This document shows positions 11,591 to 24,463 of a stretch of DNA of 64,000 nt, in pieces (position 1 is the stretch's first letter; every line of letters starts with the position of its first letter). Source of the stretch: Chamaea fasciata (lineage: Eukaryota; Chordata; Aves; Passeriformes; Sylviidae). A program made the position numbers and the translations under genes. The DNA lies in the NCBI GenBank assembly GCA_029207755.1, contig JARCOQ010000002.1, forward strand, positions 113,757,745-113,821,744, given 5' to 3'. Below the pieces are notes generated by a model that was given only the letters and a program-made list of their open reading frames with translations, ran no database searches and was not told the DNA's origin.

Positions 11591-13589
11591 TCTTTGAGTC
11601 TAGTTAGGAAGAAGGACAAAGAAGTACACATGATAAAATCATCAGGTCTAACTGACTACATCACACAAGTCCAAAATAATTTTCAAATACTCAAACCAGT
11701 CAGGAATGAAGAGAAGTAGGAAAAGCTGTTTATATCAGTGGACCAGGAATATCAACAGTTACGTTTTTGGAGAAGCAGAAAATAAACACCCTGCTCATAT
11801 TACTTCTGATTTTTTATAAACCTGTCATACACAAAGAAGTTTAGTACATATCCAGCCCTTTTATTGCCACTTTTGGGCTGCATAATGCAGGATTTACTTT
11901 GTGGTAAGGATGTAGCACCCTTTCCAAAGGAATACACCCATGTCTACACTCAGCAGATCCCTCTCCTTGTGTCTCCATTACCAGGTTAGTTATGAGCATG
12001 TGTTACATTATCTACATGTTCTGGTGGCTGAAATGAGTGAAAATGGCTTTATTTAGTAGTTGGTAATTAAAAGTGAGTCTTTGTTGGAGGAGGAGGAGGA
12101 TCCCCTGGAGCACAACTGCTTATTTTTTAAAATACTACTAAGAAAGGGTCAGTGAGACAAGGCAGCAGCTCTTGCTCATACCAGCCTGAACATTTTTAGG
12201 GCATCCTGAAAGTTGGATGTAGCCTTTATCCCTCCTCCCTAAAGCCAGAAAAACTGCCAGCTGGCTGCTGTAGCTGTCAGGCATTAACCTGCTATTCCCA
12301 AATCTCTGAAATGAAATCCAGTGGGGGGGAATCAAGAGTAGAGGCTTTCCATGATCTTTTACCTGGAAACCTCATCCTCTGCAACCCCAAGCCTTTGGAT
12401 GGTGAGGATGGAGTCAGATGTGATGGGCATGATATGGGAATTATTTATCCCATTCAGCCTTGGGATTGTTAACCAAGTCAGCATCAAAGGAAGCTCACAG
12501 CCATTCATTTGTGACATTGGCAAGATGAGGGACTTGAATTGAAAGATATACAGAATATTCACAGCAACTCTTTAGAGTAGCTTCTTGTTCCTGGTAACAT
12601 CTCAATTCCAGGGAAAGGGGCAACTTCCTACAAAACAGATCATGGGATGGACAGCAGGGTGTAGAGGCATTCTTTGTCTACAAATGTTCTGGAGAGCAGA
12701 TTTCAATCAAAGAGCAAAGTGCAAATGTGCTCCTAAAATTTACTTTTCATAGTACAGGAGAACACGGAGACTGAATTTGGATAGCACGTGCACAGGTAGG
12801 CTGTAATTCAAAAATGCTGAAGTTAAGCATTGAGAAAACATCAGGGAAATGTGTCACGGAGCAGTACCAGGAGCAGGCTCACCAGTCAGACATCATCTGA
12901 CAGAATCTGAAGATGTTGCATAAGCTGCAAAACAAGAGGTGGCACCTCAGCAGTCACGAGAGGCAGCCAAAGGAGTGGGGATGCTCTCAGCCTTCCAACT
13001 CTCTGACTTACTGGTTTTACCCACACCTAGTACAAATTTAGTGCCTGTTGCTCACTCACCTGCTCCTTGCTGGGGGTGGAGGATCCTCCTACTACACTTT
13101 CTGTTTTCCAGGAGCTCAGCACAGCAGCTCTGAGCTAAATCTGTGCCTAAATTAACCTGTTCTTGATGCACTGCAGCTGTTACCATTCCAGACCCAAAGG
13201 AAAGGAGTTTTCACCTTTGCGTGAGGTGACATTAGAACTGGTGTTTCTGAAATTTGGGGGTCCAGTGGTGGAGTGCTGTGGGCAACAGTGCATCAAATAA
13301 GATATTTAAACACTTTTTCACTCAAGGGGCACTGAGGATGGACATTTCTGGTTTTGATTCTGGCCCATTGGAAGGGGTTTTTTTTGGGTATAGTTGCTTT
13401 TCCAAAGTGTGAACATAGGCCTTTTCACAGGGCCCACTAAACATGAGCCTATTGAATAATTGTGCTGCTGAGAAACAATTTGCTTTGCTGTTTCATTCTG
13501 CAGATGAATTTCAGTATTTACTCTGTTTTGCTGCTGAAGCAGAATATTCATGTGATAATTTCAAATGGAAAGAGGGTAGATTTAGATGA
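11591..13589. other. Unique non-coding DNA, no gene seen
   Basis: AT-leaning sequence without recognised repeats. A short GGA repeat lies at about 12087-12101. All open frames are under 70 codons and none resembles an exon. Confidence 0.5.
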
Positions 13590-13790
13590 GAAATTAGGAT
13601 GAAATTCTTTACTGCGGGGGTGGTGAGGCCCTGGAACAAGTTGTCCAGGGAAATTGTGGATGCCCCATCCATGAAAGTGTTTCAGGCCAGGCTGGATGGA
13701 ACTTGGAGCAACCTGGGGTAGTGGAAAGAGTGAAATGATTTTAAAGGTCCCTTCCAGCCCAAGGCATTCTATGATATGTTTCTATGAATT
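13590..13790 (+). mobile_element. CR1 LINE 3' fragment
   Basis: About 200 bp of CR1 3' end. It has GATGAAATTCTTTACTG, GGTGGTGAGGCCCTGGAAC, GGCTGGATGGAACTTGGAGC and GGTCCCTTCCAGCCC, then the tail CATTCTATGATATGTTTCTATG. It is strongly 5'-truncated, and the tail is complete. Confidence 0.9.
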
Positions 13791-14470
13791 TCTTCTTTGG
13801 AAAAAAAAGCATTTATGTGATTGACCACTGGAAGTAATAAATGCAGTCTATATTTGAGTTTTCAGAGCTTGACTATTGCCAAGTACTGACTGTAGTAGGT
13901 TTCATTACCTGGCTGAGAAGTCCTAAAAAAAAAAAAACAAAAACCAAAAAACCAAACCAAACGAAAAACAACTGCAGAAAACAAGTCTGACTTGAACATC
14001 TGGAGGACGAGGAGCAGGAAAACAAATGAAAGGGCCTGCTGTATTCTGTGCCAGGAGGATTTGCAATCCAGAAAGAGATGCAAATGACTAAGGCTGAGCG
14101 ATCTACTTTCTGTAAGCAATCATCGTGACAGACTTAACCCCTTTTCTTGTTTGCAAATTATCCTGGAGTAAAGTGCTGCTGCTGCTGCTTACAGATGTGT
14201 TTGCTATTTGCATACACTTTGTGAATAAACTCCTGCTCGGGGGTTAGTCATGAGCCACTCAGCGTGACTATTGCCTGAGTGGGGCTGTTTGCAGGCTGTG
14301 ATTCATCAGACCTGCAAGGGAGCTGGAAGGGAAGGCTGCGTGAGCACGGCTGGAAATATGTGTACGGATGCATATTCACAAATTGTCAGCGTGTTTGCGA
14401 TGCTTTTCATCTCTCTGCAAACAATCTGGTCTCCAAAGAAAACTTTGTACCAAAAAGTGCTTCGTGCTTC

Positions 14471-14513
<43 letters not shown>

Positions 14514-16156
14514 TTATTTTTTTAATACTTCCCTCTAATTTTCTGAGGGGGAATGCTGGTGGAAAACTTCTTGAGAGCAGTTGTATCTGTCTGTGTACCT
14601 CTGGTAATCTCTTACATCGAGTGGCAAGTCGCCACCAAGTGTGCGTGACAGTTGTTGTTACAACATTTTTATGACAGCAAAAGCCTTAATATAGAACCAA
14701 CCCTTCAAGCACACTGAGGATTTACTTTTGTGTGTCCTGTACTGGTCTACACACCCACAGGCCTGACCAAGGCAGAATTTTTACAGCTAAATGATCCCCA
14801 AACCCCTCAGCTCCCAAAATCATTTGGTGGAGTCGACGCATCTCACGTGCTTGGATCCTGAACTCCTAGAAAACAGGAGCAGACTGGAGGCTTCTTTTCC
14901 CCTCTGGATTTAGTAATTTCACTTGGATATTCAATATTTTTCTGCAGCATGTACAGAAGACAAAATGCACTCCTCTGCTGAAGACTCTCGATTTTCCTGC
15001 TTGGTTTTTCCCATTCTTGTGCCATGGTTTCCTAGGACCTAAATTTCTTTCAGTTCTGAAGAACTTTATCCCTTTTCTTTTTAGAAGATTTTTAGTTGAA
15101 AGATTATTTTATTTTTCACCAGATAGTGATAATAGGTTTTTGTGCAGTTGTTTGCTTAATAGTTAATTGGAGCTGCTTAGTAATTTAAGTAGACAATATA
15201 TGGATTAATAATAATAAAGATTAGCAGGGCTGGGAGAGCAGGGTAAATGTGGAAAACTCTGTCATTTATGATCTGCTCACAGACACATAAATGCCTCAAT
15301 ATGAGTGCACTGGATATGCCAGCTCCAGGTCAAGTTAGCATTTGGTTTGCACTGGGAAAAGGCCCAATTTCCACACAGTGTGTCCTCAGAAAAGACCCCT
15401 CCACCTTCTGAAAAACCCCAACCACCAGGTGAAAGCAGAGACACTTGAGTGTCCCAGCCTGGCAAAACGGCCCAGACCAAGTTACTGCTGAGTACAGAGC
15501 TGCAGTTTTGCTCTTTGAGTGCAAAAGAGTGACAAAAGATGAGTTTTCCTGTCACATGTGGGTCATGCAATAAATTCTTCGAAAATTACTTTCAGAGTTA
15601 ATTTTGGTGTCTTTTTAACAGCTTTGCTCGCTGGGAAGGTAGCTGATATCATCACCCTGATATCATTTGCTGATGAATCCAAGGGATGTCTCCTTTCTCC
15701 TGGCCTGGTGAGGCAGGATCTATGGGTGCAGGTGCCCCTTGTGTCATCTCTTCCCCTGTGAAGGACGATTTGTGTGCAGGGCTGATTTCCCCAAACGTCC
15801 CCACTGCACCTCACCAATGCGAGGGCAGATGCAGTTCCCAATCTCTGGGTATTTTCAGCCTGGTTGGGGATGTGATGTAACCAGGGCTCTGGAATCATTA
15901 CCAATTTAATTAAAAAATAGACTTAATCTCAAATGCAAACTGTGCTTCAGGTGCCTTCCTTCCCTTAGCCTAATTTTCATTAAGGAAACAATCACTTCTG
16001 CTTGAGGCTGCCTTTTTTGGGGCTAAGGAAAAGGGTAGCAAGAAGCTGAAAGAAGCTGAAGAAGAGCCTTTCAGCTTCGGTTTTAAACCATGAGAAAGCA
16101 TGAAACCAAAACATATGGTTGGGGATTTGTCCCAGCCCCATCAGCCCCCTTATCTT

Positions 16157-16189
<33 letters not shown>

Positions 16190-16959
16190 CCCGGCTGACT
16201 TCCTGCTCTGGACTCCTTGGCAGCTCCTGGGACAACATCTAAACTTTGCAAACGTGAAGGAATTCGAACGGAGGCCTGGACGTCATGGTGCTTTCCAAGT
16301 GGGCCATAAATCAAGGTTTGTTATGGTCGCTCTCTCGTGAGGCAGGACGTGTGCAGGCAGATAAGAGCCTGGAGGAAGGAGAGGCAGAGAGGAAAGCTGC
16401 ACCAGGAGGAAAGACCCCATAAGAAATGTTTTGACAGCCTCAATTGAGCTGAGCAGTCATGGAGCGAGCTCTCATTGTTGAGGGAACGGGGGCCCCGCCT
16501 AATTTGAAGTGAATTTTTTCTGGGGCTGGGAGGGAGCTCTTTTCCCCCACCATTGAGATTTTGTGTCGCTGGCAGCGGGATTTTCCCGGTGAGGCAGTAT
16601 TTTCCAGCCACAGCAAGGGGGTGATTCATCGGCCAGATCCTCCAGGGATATAAATAGACTCAACCTCCACCAGCTCCAGTGGTCTTGCACCGACTTGCAT
16701 CAGCACAAGAAAGTTGGGATGGAAAGTTCCCATCACTTTGCTCTGTCCCAATCACTGCCAGCTGGGCTCCTGCTGTACATCAGTCCTGGTTAGACTTAGG
16801 AACAGTCAGAGAGTTATCCCAAGCAAATTGCAAAACTCCCTTTTTCTTAGTCAACAGAAGGTATAGGTTGGTTTCCTCCCAGGAAGCTTTCTCTTATAGC
16901 CATCTTTTTTAATTTTGTACCTTGCTTTGCTCTTGGTTTGACCCCTTTTTTCAAAGAAA
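13791..16959. other. Unique DNA with long T runs, no gene seen
   Basis: An A/C-rich tract lies at 13926-13972. T runs lie at 14473-14511 (39 bases) and 16159-16189 (31 bases). The 14110-14420 and 15080-15260 segments are smooth, repeat-free and moderately AT-rich, and could be conserved non-coding DNA. A short hairpin (11-bp arms GAAGCTGAAAG / CTTTCAGCTTC) lies at 16042-16078. Nothing supports an exon. Confidence 0.5.
15540..15660 (+). repeat. Unknown dispersed repeat, copy A
   Basis: About 121 bp that matches 28851-28970 over its whole length at roughly 78-80% identity by eye, in the same orientation. The best conserved blocks are AATTTTGGTGTCTTTTTAAC and AGCTGATATCATCACCCTGA. It has no TG...CA ends, poly-A tail or CR1 tail, and I do not recognise the family. 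It may be an old, uncharacterised interspersed repeat or a local duplication about 13 kb apart. Confidence 0.7.
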
Positions 16960-17245
16960 CCCAGAATGGTTTGGGTTGAAAAGGACCTTAAAAATTATCC
17001 AGTCCCACTCCCTGCCATGGGCAGGGACACCTTCCACTATCTCAGGTTGCTCCAAGCCCCAATGTCCAGCCTGGCCTTGGACACTTCCAGGGATCCAGAG
17101 ACAGCCCCAGCGTCTCTGAGCAACTGTGCCAGGGCCTCCCTACCCTCAAAGTAAAAAATATTTTCCTAATATCCACTCTCACCCTCCTCTCTGTCAGTTT
17201 GAAGCCATTCCCCCTTGTCCTGTGTCCTACATGCTCTTGTAAATT
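16960..17245 (-). mobile_element. CR1 LINE 3' fragment
   Basis: From the left: CCCAGAATGGTTTGGGTTG (tail and first 3' block in reverse complement), GACACCTTCCACTATCTCAG, GGTTGCTCCAAGCCCC, GGCCTTGGACACTTCCAGGG and GAAGCCATTCCCCCTTGTCC. 5'-truncated, with the 3' end at 16960. The copy is well preserved. Confidence 0.92.
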
Positions 17246-17331
17246 TGATTGATTGGATGTTTGGGCTGTGGGATGTTTTGTTGGTCATCCTCAGCAAAAC
17301 TGGGCATGGTGGGAATCCACTGGGGAGTTGC

Positions 17332-17388
17332 TAAAAACCTTAAATCCACTGCTAAAACTTGGATTTAGCAGTGGATTTAAGGTTTTTA
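17332..17388. repeat. Perfect 25-bp inverted repeat (hairpin)
   Basis: Left arm 17332-17356 and right arm 17364-17388 are exact reverse complements over 25 bp, separated by a 7-base loop (ACTTGGA). The arms contain AATCCACTGC and GCAGTGGATT. A related GAATCCACTGG lies just upstream at about 17312-17322. The hairpin sits about 90 bp downstream of a CR1 but is not part of it, and no transposon ends are visible. A perfect arm match suggests a recent origin, for example a template switch during replication. Confidence 0.95.
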
Positions 17389-20127
17389 AATATTAATCAT
17401 TTTAACTGGGGCTGGTGGGAGGTTAACCGGGGCAGCAGCTCCAGACAAGGAGGTAATTATGTTTATTCCTTGGCTGCATTGTGTGGAATGCAGATGAGGG
17501 TTTAAGTGGCTGTAATTACCTGTGCAAGGTGTCATTCCTATTTTACAACAACAGCAGCAAGGTCAGCTGAGCCTGGATCTGCTGCCTTGGCTGTGCTTGG
17601 GTTTCCAAGCATCTTCCACCCTGCCTCTTTTCCCTGCTTGTCCAGCATATTTCCTAGGAATAAAACCCTGTTAAATGCTGGTTTTACTTCCTGGTGTTCC
17701 ATTATTTGCTCCGTTATGATGCCACATCATGGACAAGGGTGAATGACAGGTTGGAAATGTTTGTTATTTTCAGACATATTCACTGAGGCATTTTTTGCAT
17801 CTCTGTTACACTCAGGCCTCTCAGGAGAGGAGGGATACCTATAATTTGGCTGAGCTTGCTGCTTCCTTGTGAAGGATGGCTTCAATAATCTCTCCAGCTT
17901 CCAGAAATAAAATATAGCAAGACCTGTTCTCTTTATGTTGGGTTTGGAGGGGGAAAAAAAAAATAAATAGGGAGGTTCCTGACATGCCTGCAGAAATTTG
18001 GTTTTGGGGAGATTGGGAAAACCTTCATTCTAACTACTGTCAGCCTGTGATTAGCACCAAGAATCCACATCAAGAATGCAGTGGTTACATCAGATGAGGC
18101 CTCACAAAGCAGCTCGTGTCCCTTCCATAATCTTGCTTCTGCCTGCCAGAACCCTCCTATGGAAATGGGATCAGCAGGGATGGAACTTCAAAGGGCTCCC
18201 GTTGCTCTGCTGTGCCTGCTTCCTTGGCCTGTGTCCTGGACCTGTGAGGTGCCCTGCTCTGTGGCACGGACAGTGGGCAAGCTGACCCAAAATGGGCAGC
18301 ATGGAGTGGGAGCAGCTCCCAGGCAAGCAGCAGTGACTCCTGCAGTGATGGAAGCCTGCGGGTGAGCAGGAAAATTTGGGAGCTGCTGCCAAAACTGTAA
18401 CAGGAATGAGGAGCCAGGATAGTTGGTGTGTGTGCCCCTGTAGTGGGGCAGGGTTTGGAGGCTGGGGGGGGTGTAGGGAGGAGGAGGAGGAGAAGGAAAA
18501 GGATAAGGAAGAGCAGCTCACTAGGTGGCATTCTGCCCGCTGATTGCAGGTGGGGACATGGGAAGCGGGGTTGCAAAGTGGGAGTGGCTTCCCACAAGGA
18601 TCTTATTCCCACAAAGGACCCGACACTCCTGGTCATCCTGGGGGCCGTGGTTTGTGTGTCAGAACCTCAAGCAGGTGACTGACTGCCCAGGAGCCCCTGG
18701 TCCCAACAAAGCCTGCTTCTAGATCTCATATTTTTGGGGCAAAGCTCAAACTGGTGACCAGAATATGCCTGCAGGGTTAATAAACCAAATTAACTGGTCA
18801 GGATTAAGGTTTAGAAACTCACGGTTTCAGCTGTGGCTCATGGGGTTTTTCGTTATTACTGCTTATTTTTGGAGCTGGCAGATATGCTAACATCATTCCT
18901 CGCCTCAGTCCCACCGGTTGTTTTGTTGCTTCCAAATTTCTGGTTGCCTAAATCCCTGGTATTTCAGTTGGATGGCCTTCCCCTCTGGTTCTGCACTGCT
19001 GTGTGCTGTTTAAAGGCTGTCAGGCCTGATTCCCATTTACACTCTGGCAGCACAAACCTTCACACCCACTTGAGGGTCCTTTTCTTCTTCTTGAGTGTTG
19101 GAAGGAGGATTTGGATGCAGCAGTGGATCCAGGAGGGAGCCATCGACACCACTGACACCACTGCATGGGGCTGTACATTATGCAATTCTTCTGGTTTGAG
19201 TCAGCTCGCAGCATCCTCTGTGATCCTGCTCCATGGAAAACCAGGTGCAAAATCTCCGCTGGGACTTATTTCTGCAGTCAGTGGAGCCTTGGGCCTGCTG
19301 ATCCAAGAGGTGCTGGGGATGAGGGAAGCACCTGCTTGCAGTTTCTGCATTGGAGCTCCTGGAAAAACTTAAATTTTCCCTGTGTTTCGTGTTTCATGCA
19401 CTGCCAGCTCTCCCTTCCAGCTGTGAGGAACAGCCTAGTGGCATGCTAAGGGTCTGTCCCTGAGCTCCAAGGAGACTCCAAGGAAACCCAGGATGGATGA
19501 ATCCAGCTGTGCTCTGCGCAGCAGCAGTGCTCCCAGCGCTCATCACGTGCCTGCGGTTCGTGATGGATCCGCCGTGCATCCAACGTGGAATTAGTGGGTG
19601 TGTCTTATAAACAAAAAGTAATGATCCCGTTGAGTCAGAGCTGAACATTCTCCCTTCTGTGCGAAGCGTTCATTATTCTGGAATTTTAAGTGAGGGGAAG
19701 GGCTGGCTGGAGAGGGTTTGTGCTCGCTGGCTGCTTCCTCCAGCAGCTGGGGACATGGCCAGCGATGGCTCTTCTGATGTCCCATCCTCTGCACACATTT
19801 TTAGGGCTGCTGCTGATGTCCTAAGGTGGCAACTTCCCTTCCTGAGTGTGAGGCTAAGGGGAAATGGTTTTATTGTTGTTTTTCTTTAATTTGATTTTGC
19901 CCATTTTGGGTTTTTTTTTAAGTGAATTCACCAAAACACCACAATTTCATAGTAGACATATTTTCCCAGAGATGCTGGCATCACATTTAGGCATAAACCA
20001 TAAGAGGGGCTTCAAATACCTCCGTGCTTTTGGGAATGCTCTGCTCTAGAGCTCAGGTTGGCACAGGTGCACTTGATCCTCAGTTCTGTGATTTCTTGAG
20101 GAGAAGTGCTGGATCTACTTAGATGTT
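17389..20127. other. Unique non-coding DNA, no gene seen
   Basis: No repeat family recognised. A G-rich run (GGGGCAGGGTTTGG...GGGGGGGG...GGG) at about 18444-18479 could form a quadruplex on the plus strand and is followed by a GGA repeat to 18493. Open frames of up to 179 codons lie on both strands, but none shows a domain or splice boundaries. Confidence 0.5.
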
Positions 20128-20520
20128 TAGAGAGAGGGTCATCCCTGGAGAGGCTGAGGGAGCTGGGAAAGGGGCTCAGCCTGGAGAAAAGGAGGCTCAG
20201 AGGGACCTTGTGGCTCTGCACAAGTCCCTGCCAGGAGGGGACAGCCGGGGGGGTCGGGCTCTGCTCCCAGGGAACAGGGACAGGAGGAGAGGGAACGGCC
20301 TCAGGCTGGCCCAGGGGAGGCTCAGCTTGGCCAGCAGCAGGAATTTCCTCATGGAAAGGGTGCTCAGGCCTTGGCAGGGGCTGCCCAGGGAGGTTTGGAG
20401 TGCCCATCCCTGGAGGTGTCACTCAGAGCTCTGGGCTGGGGACAAGGTGGGCATTGGGCACAGCTGGGACTCCCTGGGCTGGGAGGGCTTTTCCAACCTC
20501 AGGGATTCTGGGATTCTCTG
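20128..20520 (+). mobile_element. CR1 LINE 3' fragment including ORF2 C-terminus
   Basis: Translating 20150-20215 gives ERLRELGKGLSLEKRRLRG, the conserved last segment of CR1 ORF2. It is followed by the 3' region (GGCTCTGCTCCCAGGGAAC, GGCCTCAGGCTGGCCCAGGG, GGTGCTCAGGCCTTGGCAGG) and a tail GGGATTCTGGGATTCTCTG. 5'-truncated. It is nearly the same subfamily as 36703-37012 and 51682-52066, which share long runs with it and so are probably among the younger insertions. Confidence 0.93.
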
Positions 20521-22435
20521 ATCTTTATTATGGAAGGTACAGCATGTTTGTATCTAAGTCAGGTGAGAATCACTTTTCTAATCCTGACAAAGTCCTGCAG
20601 AAAAGGATCTGGTGGAAAGCACAAGAATAAGTTCCCTGCCAGTGGAGCCAGAAGACCCTCAGAGCACTTTGGTGGAATTCCTGATGTGTAAAACCTGAAA
20701 TGCTGGAAACATCACCCTGTGCTTTTTGGCTTTTTGTCAGCTGGAAGCCACTGCCAGAGCTGCAGTGTGGTGAGGAGTCTGCTTCTCATCTTCTCACATC
20801 TGGACCCTGTAACATTAATGGCAAAAGCAACTCTCTTTTGCAATTCCATCCAAAGACTGCAAACATCAGCCCTTCACAGCTAATGAGAACTGAGCTGGGG
20901 GAGAGAGTTTCTCCTACAATGCCCCGTGACAAGTCAGCTGCATGCCTCTTGATCCATGTAATTTTATTCCTTGTGGAGACCTCACATAGGCACAAATAGA
21001 GAGATTTGAAAATAGTGTGACTCCTGCTTATTTATCTTGCAATGAATTCAATGTATTAAATCACTGCCCTGCTAAAAGCCTGTCTTTCTCCAAGATCACA
21101 TCCTATGAGGTCAACTCAAGCAAATAAAATAGCTACTAAATCTTTGGTTGTCATTGCAACACTTTTTTTAAAAAATATATATTTTTTTTTACAAACAACA
21201 GAACACTCCAGTATTCATTCCAGTGCCATAAACATGTTAAGCAAATGAGTATTTATGTGAAGAGAATGAGAAATGTGGAATTTATTTCTAGGACTTGAGC
21301 TTTAAATAAACAAGACACTTTTAAACATAACTCCATTTTGGATAATGAGATGTTTTCATGGACATAATGGCTATTTGCAGCCTGTTTTCCCATGACTCTT
21401 TTTTTTTTTACAATATGACATTTAAATCAGACTAGTACAGAATCTTTGTGCATTAAGAGAGGTCAGCTCTTCTCAGGAGTAAATATTTGTATATATGTGG
21501 GTGTGTGTGATACATCTCATGCAAGAACTGTGTGTAACAGTGGGAGTTAATTTGGTTTAATAATCAAGCTGTAAAAATCTAACTGATTGATCAAACTCAT
21601 AAATTGGTTTCCTGGTACAAAAGGCATTACATTAGTATGTTTCCCTACTTCTGTTTAATATTCTTTATGTATACACATGGATACACCTAAGCAAACATTA
21701 TGGATTTATCACCAAAGTGCTGTGATCCCTGATTCTTAGGTGTGGAAAACCTCAGTGCTGTCCCATGAAAGTAAAACACCACACAGACATCAATGTTTTC
21801 ATGTCGTGTGGCATTTTTTTATTTCATCCAGACTGCAGGACTGACCCCCTGCACTGCTGGGAGGAGCAGCTGGTTACAGCAGAACCCCCTGTGAGGACAA
21901 AAAGGGAAATTTCTGTCATCTGGCCAGCAAGGGGTCCACAAATTTTCTGTTTTCCGTAGGCATGGAAGGTTTCCAGCCATGCAGGTTCCTCTGCTGAATC
22001 ATCCTTGCTACACCTACACAGAGCTGAGATTTGCCTCGAATAAGCAGTGATGCCTGAAATAGATCTGAGAAGACATGAGCAGCAGTGTTTGTCAAGGGAG
22101 AGAAAGGCACTTTGCCTTTCATTTTATGTTTAGCGTAAGCTGCATCTAGCTCATGTTGGAAGAGAAATTTCAGCCCTTGTTTTCCAAGAACTGGTGGGTT
22201 TCTTTTGTTCTATTGGTGTGAGTAAGCTGCAGAGAGGTCATGGTGGTGCTTCCCTATCCTGTGTGTTCTGAAGAACTTGAGTGAGAAGGAATGAAAGGGG
22301 TAGTGGGAAGGTGTCTTGGGGTGAGGAAGCACAACTAGGAATGGGATGGAAGTAGATGAGGTGACTTTATCCACAACAGGCATAAATCAAAGTTGAGCCC
22401 TGGCATTTGGACAGCAAAAAAGATGGACTAGGGGT
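20521..22435. other. AT-rich unique DNA, candidate conserved non-coding block
   Basis: No gene or known repeat. The 20990-21740 part is AT-rich, free of CR1, and has the smooth composition often seen in conserved vertebrate non-coding DNA. A short T run lies at about 21401. Conservation cannot be judged from one sequence, so this is only a candidate. Confidence 0.35.
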
Positions 22436-23068
22436 GCTGTTGGGTGAGAGCTGAACATGCCCTGTCTGTGTGTGCTGGGATCAGAAACCAGCTGTGCCCT
22501 GGGCTGATCCCACCGTGTGAGCAGCAGGAAAGGGATTGGGATTGTGCCCTGCTGAGATGGGGCCCCACCTGCAGAGCTGCCCCAGCCCTGGGGCCCAGCA
22601 CAGGGAGGACGTGGAGTTGCTGGAGAGAGCCCAGAGGAGGCTCCAGGATGAGCGGAGGGATGGAGCAGCTCTTCTGGGAGGAAAGGCTGGCAAAACTGGG
22701 ATTGTTCAACCTGGACGGGACAAGCTTTGGGGTGAGCTCAGGGTGGCCTTGCAGGGCCTGAAGGAGCTGCAGGAAACCTGGAGAGAAACAATTTCTAAGG
22801 GTTGGAGGGACAGGACACAGGGAATGGCTTCACACTACCAGAGGTTGGGGTTACACTGGATATTAGGAAGGAATTATTCTCTGGAAGGGTGGAGAGGCCC
22901 TTGGCACAGATTGCCCAGAGCAGCTGTGCTCTCCCATCCCTGGCAGTGTCCAAGGACAGGTTGGATGGGACTTGAAGCAACCTGTTCAAGTGGAAGATGT
23001 ACCTGTGCACAGCTTGGAACTTGATGATCTTTAAGCTCCCTTCCAACCCAAACCATTCTATGATTTCA
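22436..23068 (+). mobile_element. CR1 LINE 3' fragment, longest copy in window
   Basis: About 630 bp. The first 200 bp encode the end of the ORF2 reverse transcriptase: GPHLQSCPSPGAQHREDVEL is readable from about 22560, then ERAQRR, after which the frame breaks. The 3' part has GGAGGGACAGGACACAGGGA, GGATATTAGGAAGGAATTAT, GGTTGGATGGGACTTGAAGC and CTCCCTTCCAACCCAAACC, and a tail CATTCTATGATTTCATG. 5'-truncated, inactive. Confidence 0.95.
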
Positions 23069-24463
23069 TGTTCCTTCTCCTTTGCACAAAGCCCAGTCCT
23101 GAACTGGACACCCCTCAGTGCGGGATTCCCACCAGCACCTTGCCAGGGCAGCAGATCCTCACTGGAGATGAGTGACCTGATCCACTTCCCCATATTAAAT
23201 GATATCTGTCACTCTGGGCTTTACCTTTGTCACACTGCGAGTGGCCTTGCCCAGTCACAACTGCTGGGTAAGTGAATTTTTGGTTTTGCAAGGGCCTGTC
23301 TCCTCCCCGCCCTCTTGCTAACCCACTTTTGGGCAAAGCTTCCCACTTGGAAATGCGCCCGTCCTATTAACCTCTGCAAGCAGGGCAATGATTCCAAGTG
23401 CTGGAGTGTTTGGGAGCTGCTCGCAGGGGAAAGCAATGACTGCTGCTCAAGGAGACATCACTCCTGGGTAGCTCAAAGCAGGCAGGGAAGGGGAGAACCA
23501 GCCTGGGCACAGAGGGTCCAGTGCCCTCCTGAGTAAACAGTAGAAAATTGGTTTTACTCCCAGCCAGAAATCCCGATTTCCAGCAGTGTTCCCACACATG
23601 TTCAACTCCAAGATATCCACACCTCTTATTTTCCAGTTTAGTGGTGCAGTTATACAGATAATTCCCTTGCAAACCTTCCCAGCTGGGAACTCACCCCTTG
23701 AAGCCTTGATGCCATTCGGTCCCTAAGGTCACTCGGTAAATCTCTGCTAAAAAACGTCCCAGTCCCACATTGCTTAGGAAAATCCCCACTGGAATTGGAG
23801 CAGGGCAAGCTGGTGGTGATGGGGTTGTGAGAGCACAGGTGGAGATGGAACAGTGGTTTTTTCCCCTTCTCTTTCCTTGGAGATGAAAGAGAAAGATCAG
23901 AAGAGGATTTAATCTGTTACATTACTCGTAGGTGTGTGTGTGTGTGTACCTGGTACTTATTTACGTTGGCGTCTGTGTACAACTGGGCAGATAAAATGAA
24001 AGAATTTAGGACATATCTGGCACAGCCACACACATTTCTAGAACACAAGATAAACAATAGATGATTACATGTTTAAAGCATTTTCCTTGATAAAAGATTG
24101 AATAATTTACCAGTAATGACAGGGAGCGATGGAGTGGTCAGAGAACCACATTGCACTGCAATTGCACCACACCAGCTCCAGCCATGCTGTTGGGGCTATT
24201 TTGTTTGTTTGTCTTGGATATGATTTTTTTTTGGCAACCATCTGTTGGACTTTACAACAGAGCAGGTCCAGTGGGAAACGCCCCATGGGAAGCGTGGAAT
24301 GGAGCGTGCATGTAAAAGCGGCATGGGGGAAAAGTGGGAATTTATTTTGTGCTGGCTTGGAGGAGATGCACTGAACTGGAGAATGAGAATGGGCACATCT
24401 GGCAGAGACAAACCTGGGAACAGGATTGTCCTACCTGGTCCCAGCAGTGCCTTTGTTGACCAG
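23069..24463. other. Unique non-coding DNA, no gene seen
   Basis: No recognised repeat except a short (TG)n at about 23933-23947. Composition is unremarkable and no exon is supported. Confidence 0.5.

Noticed and set aside
16042..16078. 11-bp-arm hairpin GAAGCTGAAAG / CTTTCAGCTTC
   Set aside because: Short, and partly explained by a local AAGCTGAA tandem duplication; expected at this frequency by chance.
20106..20630. 174-codon frame
   Set aside because: It is the CR1 ORF2 tail and 3' untranslated region read through; not an independent gene.
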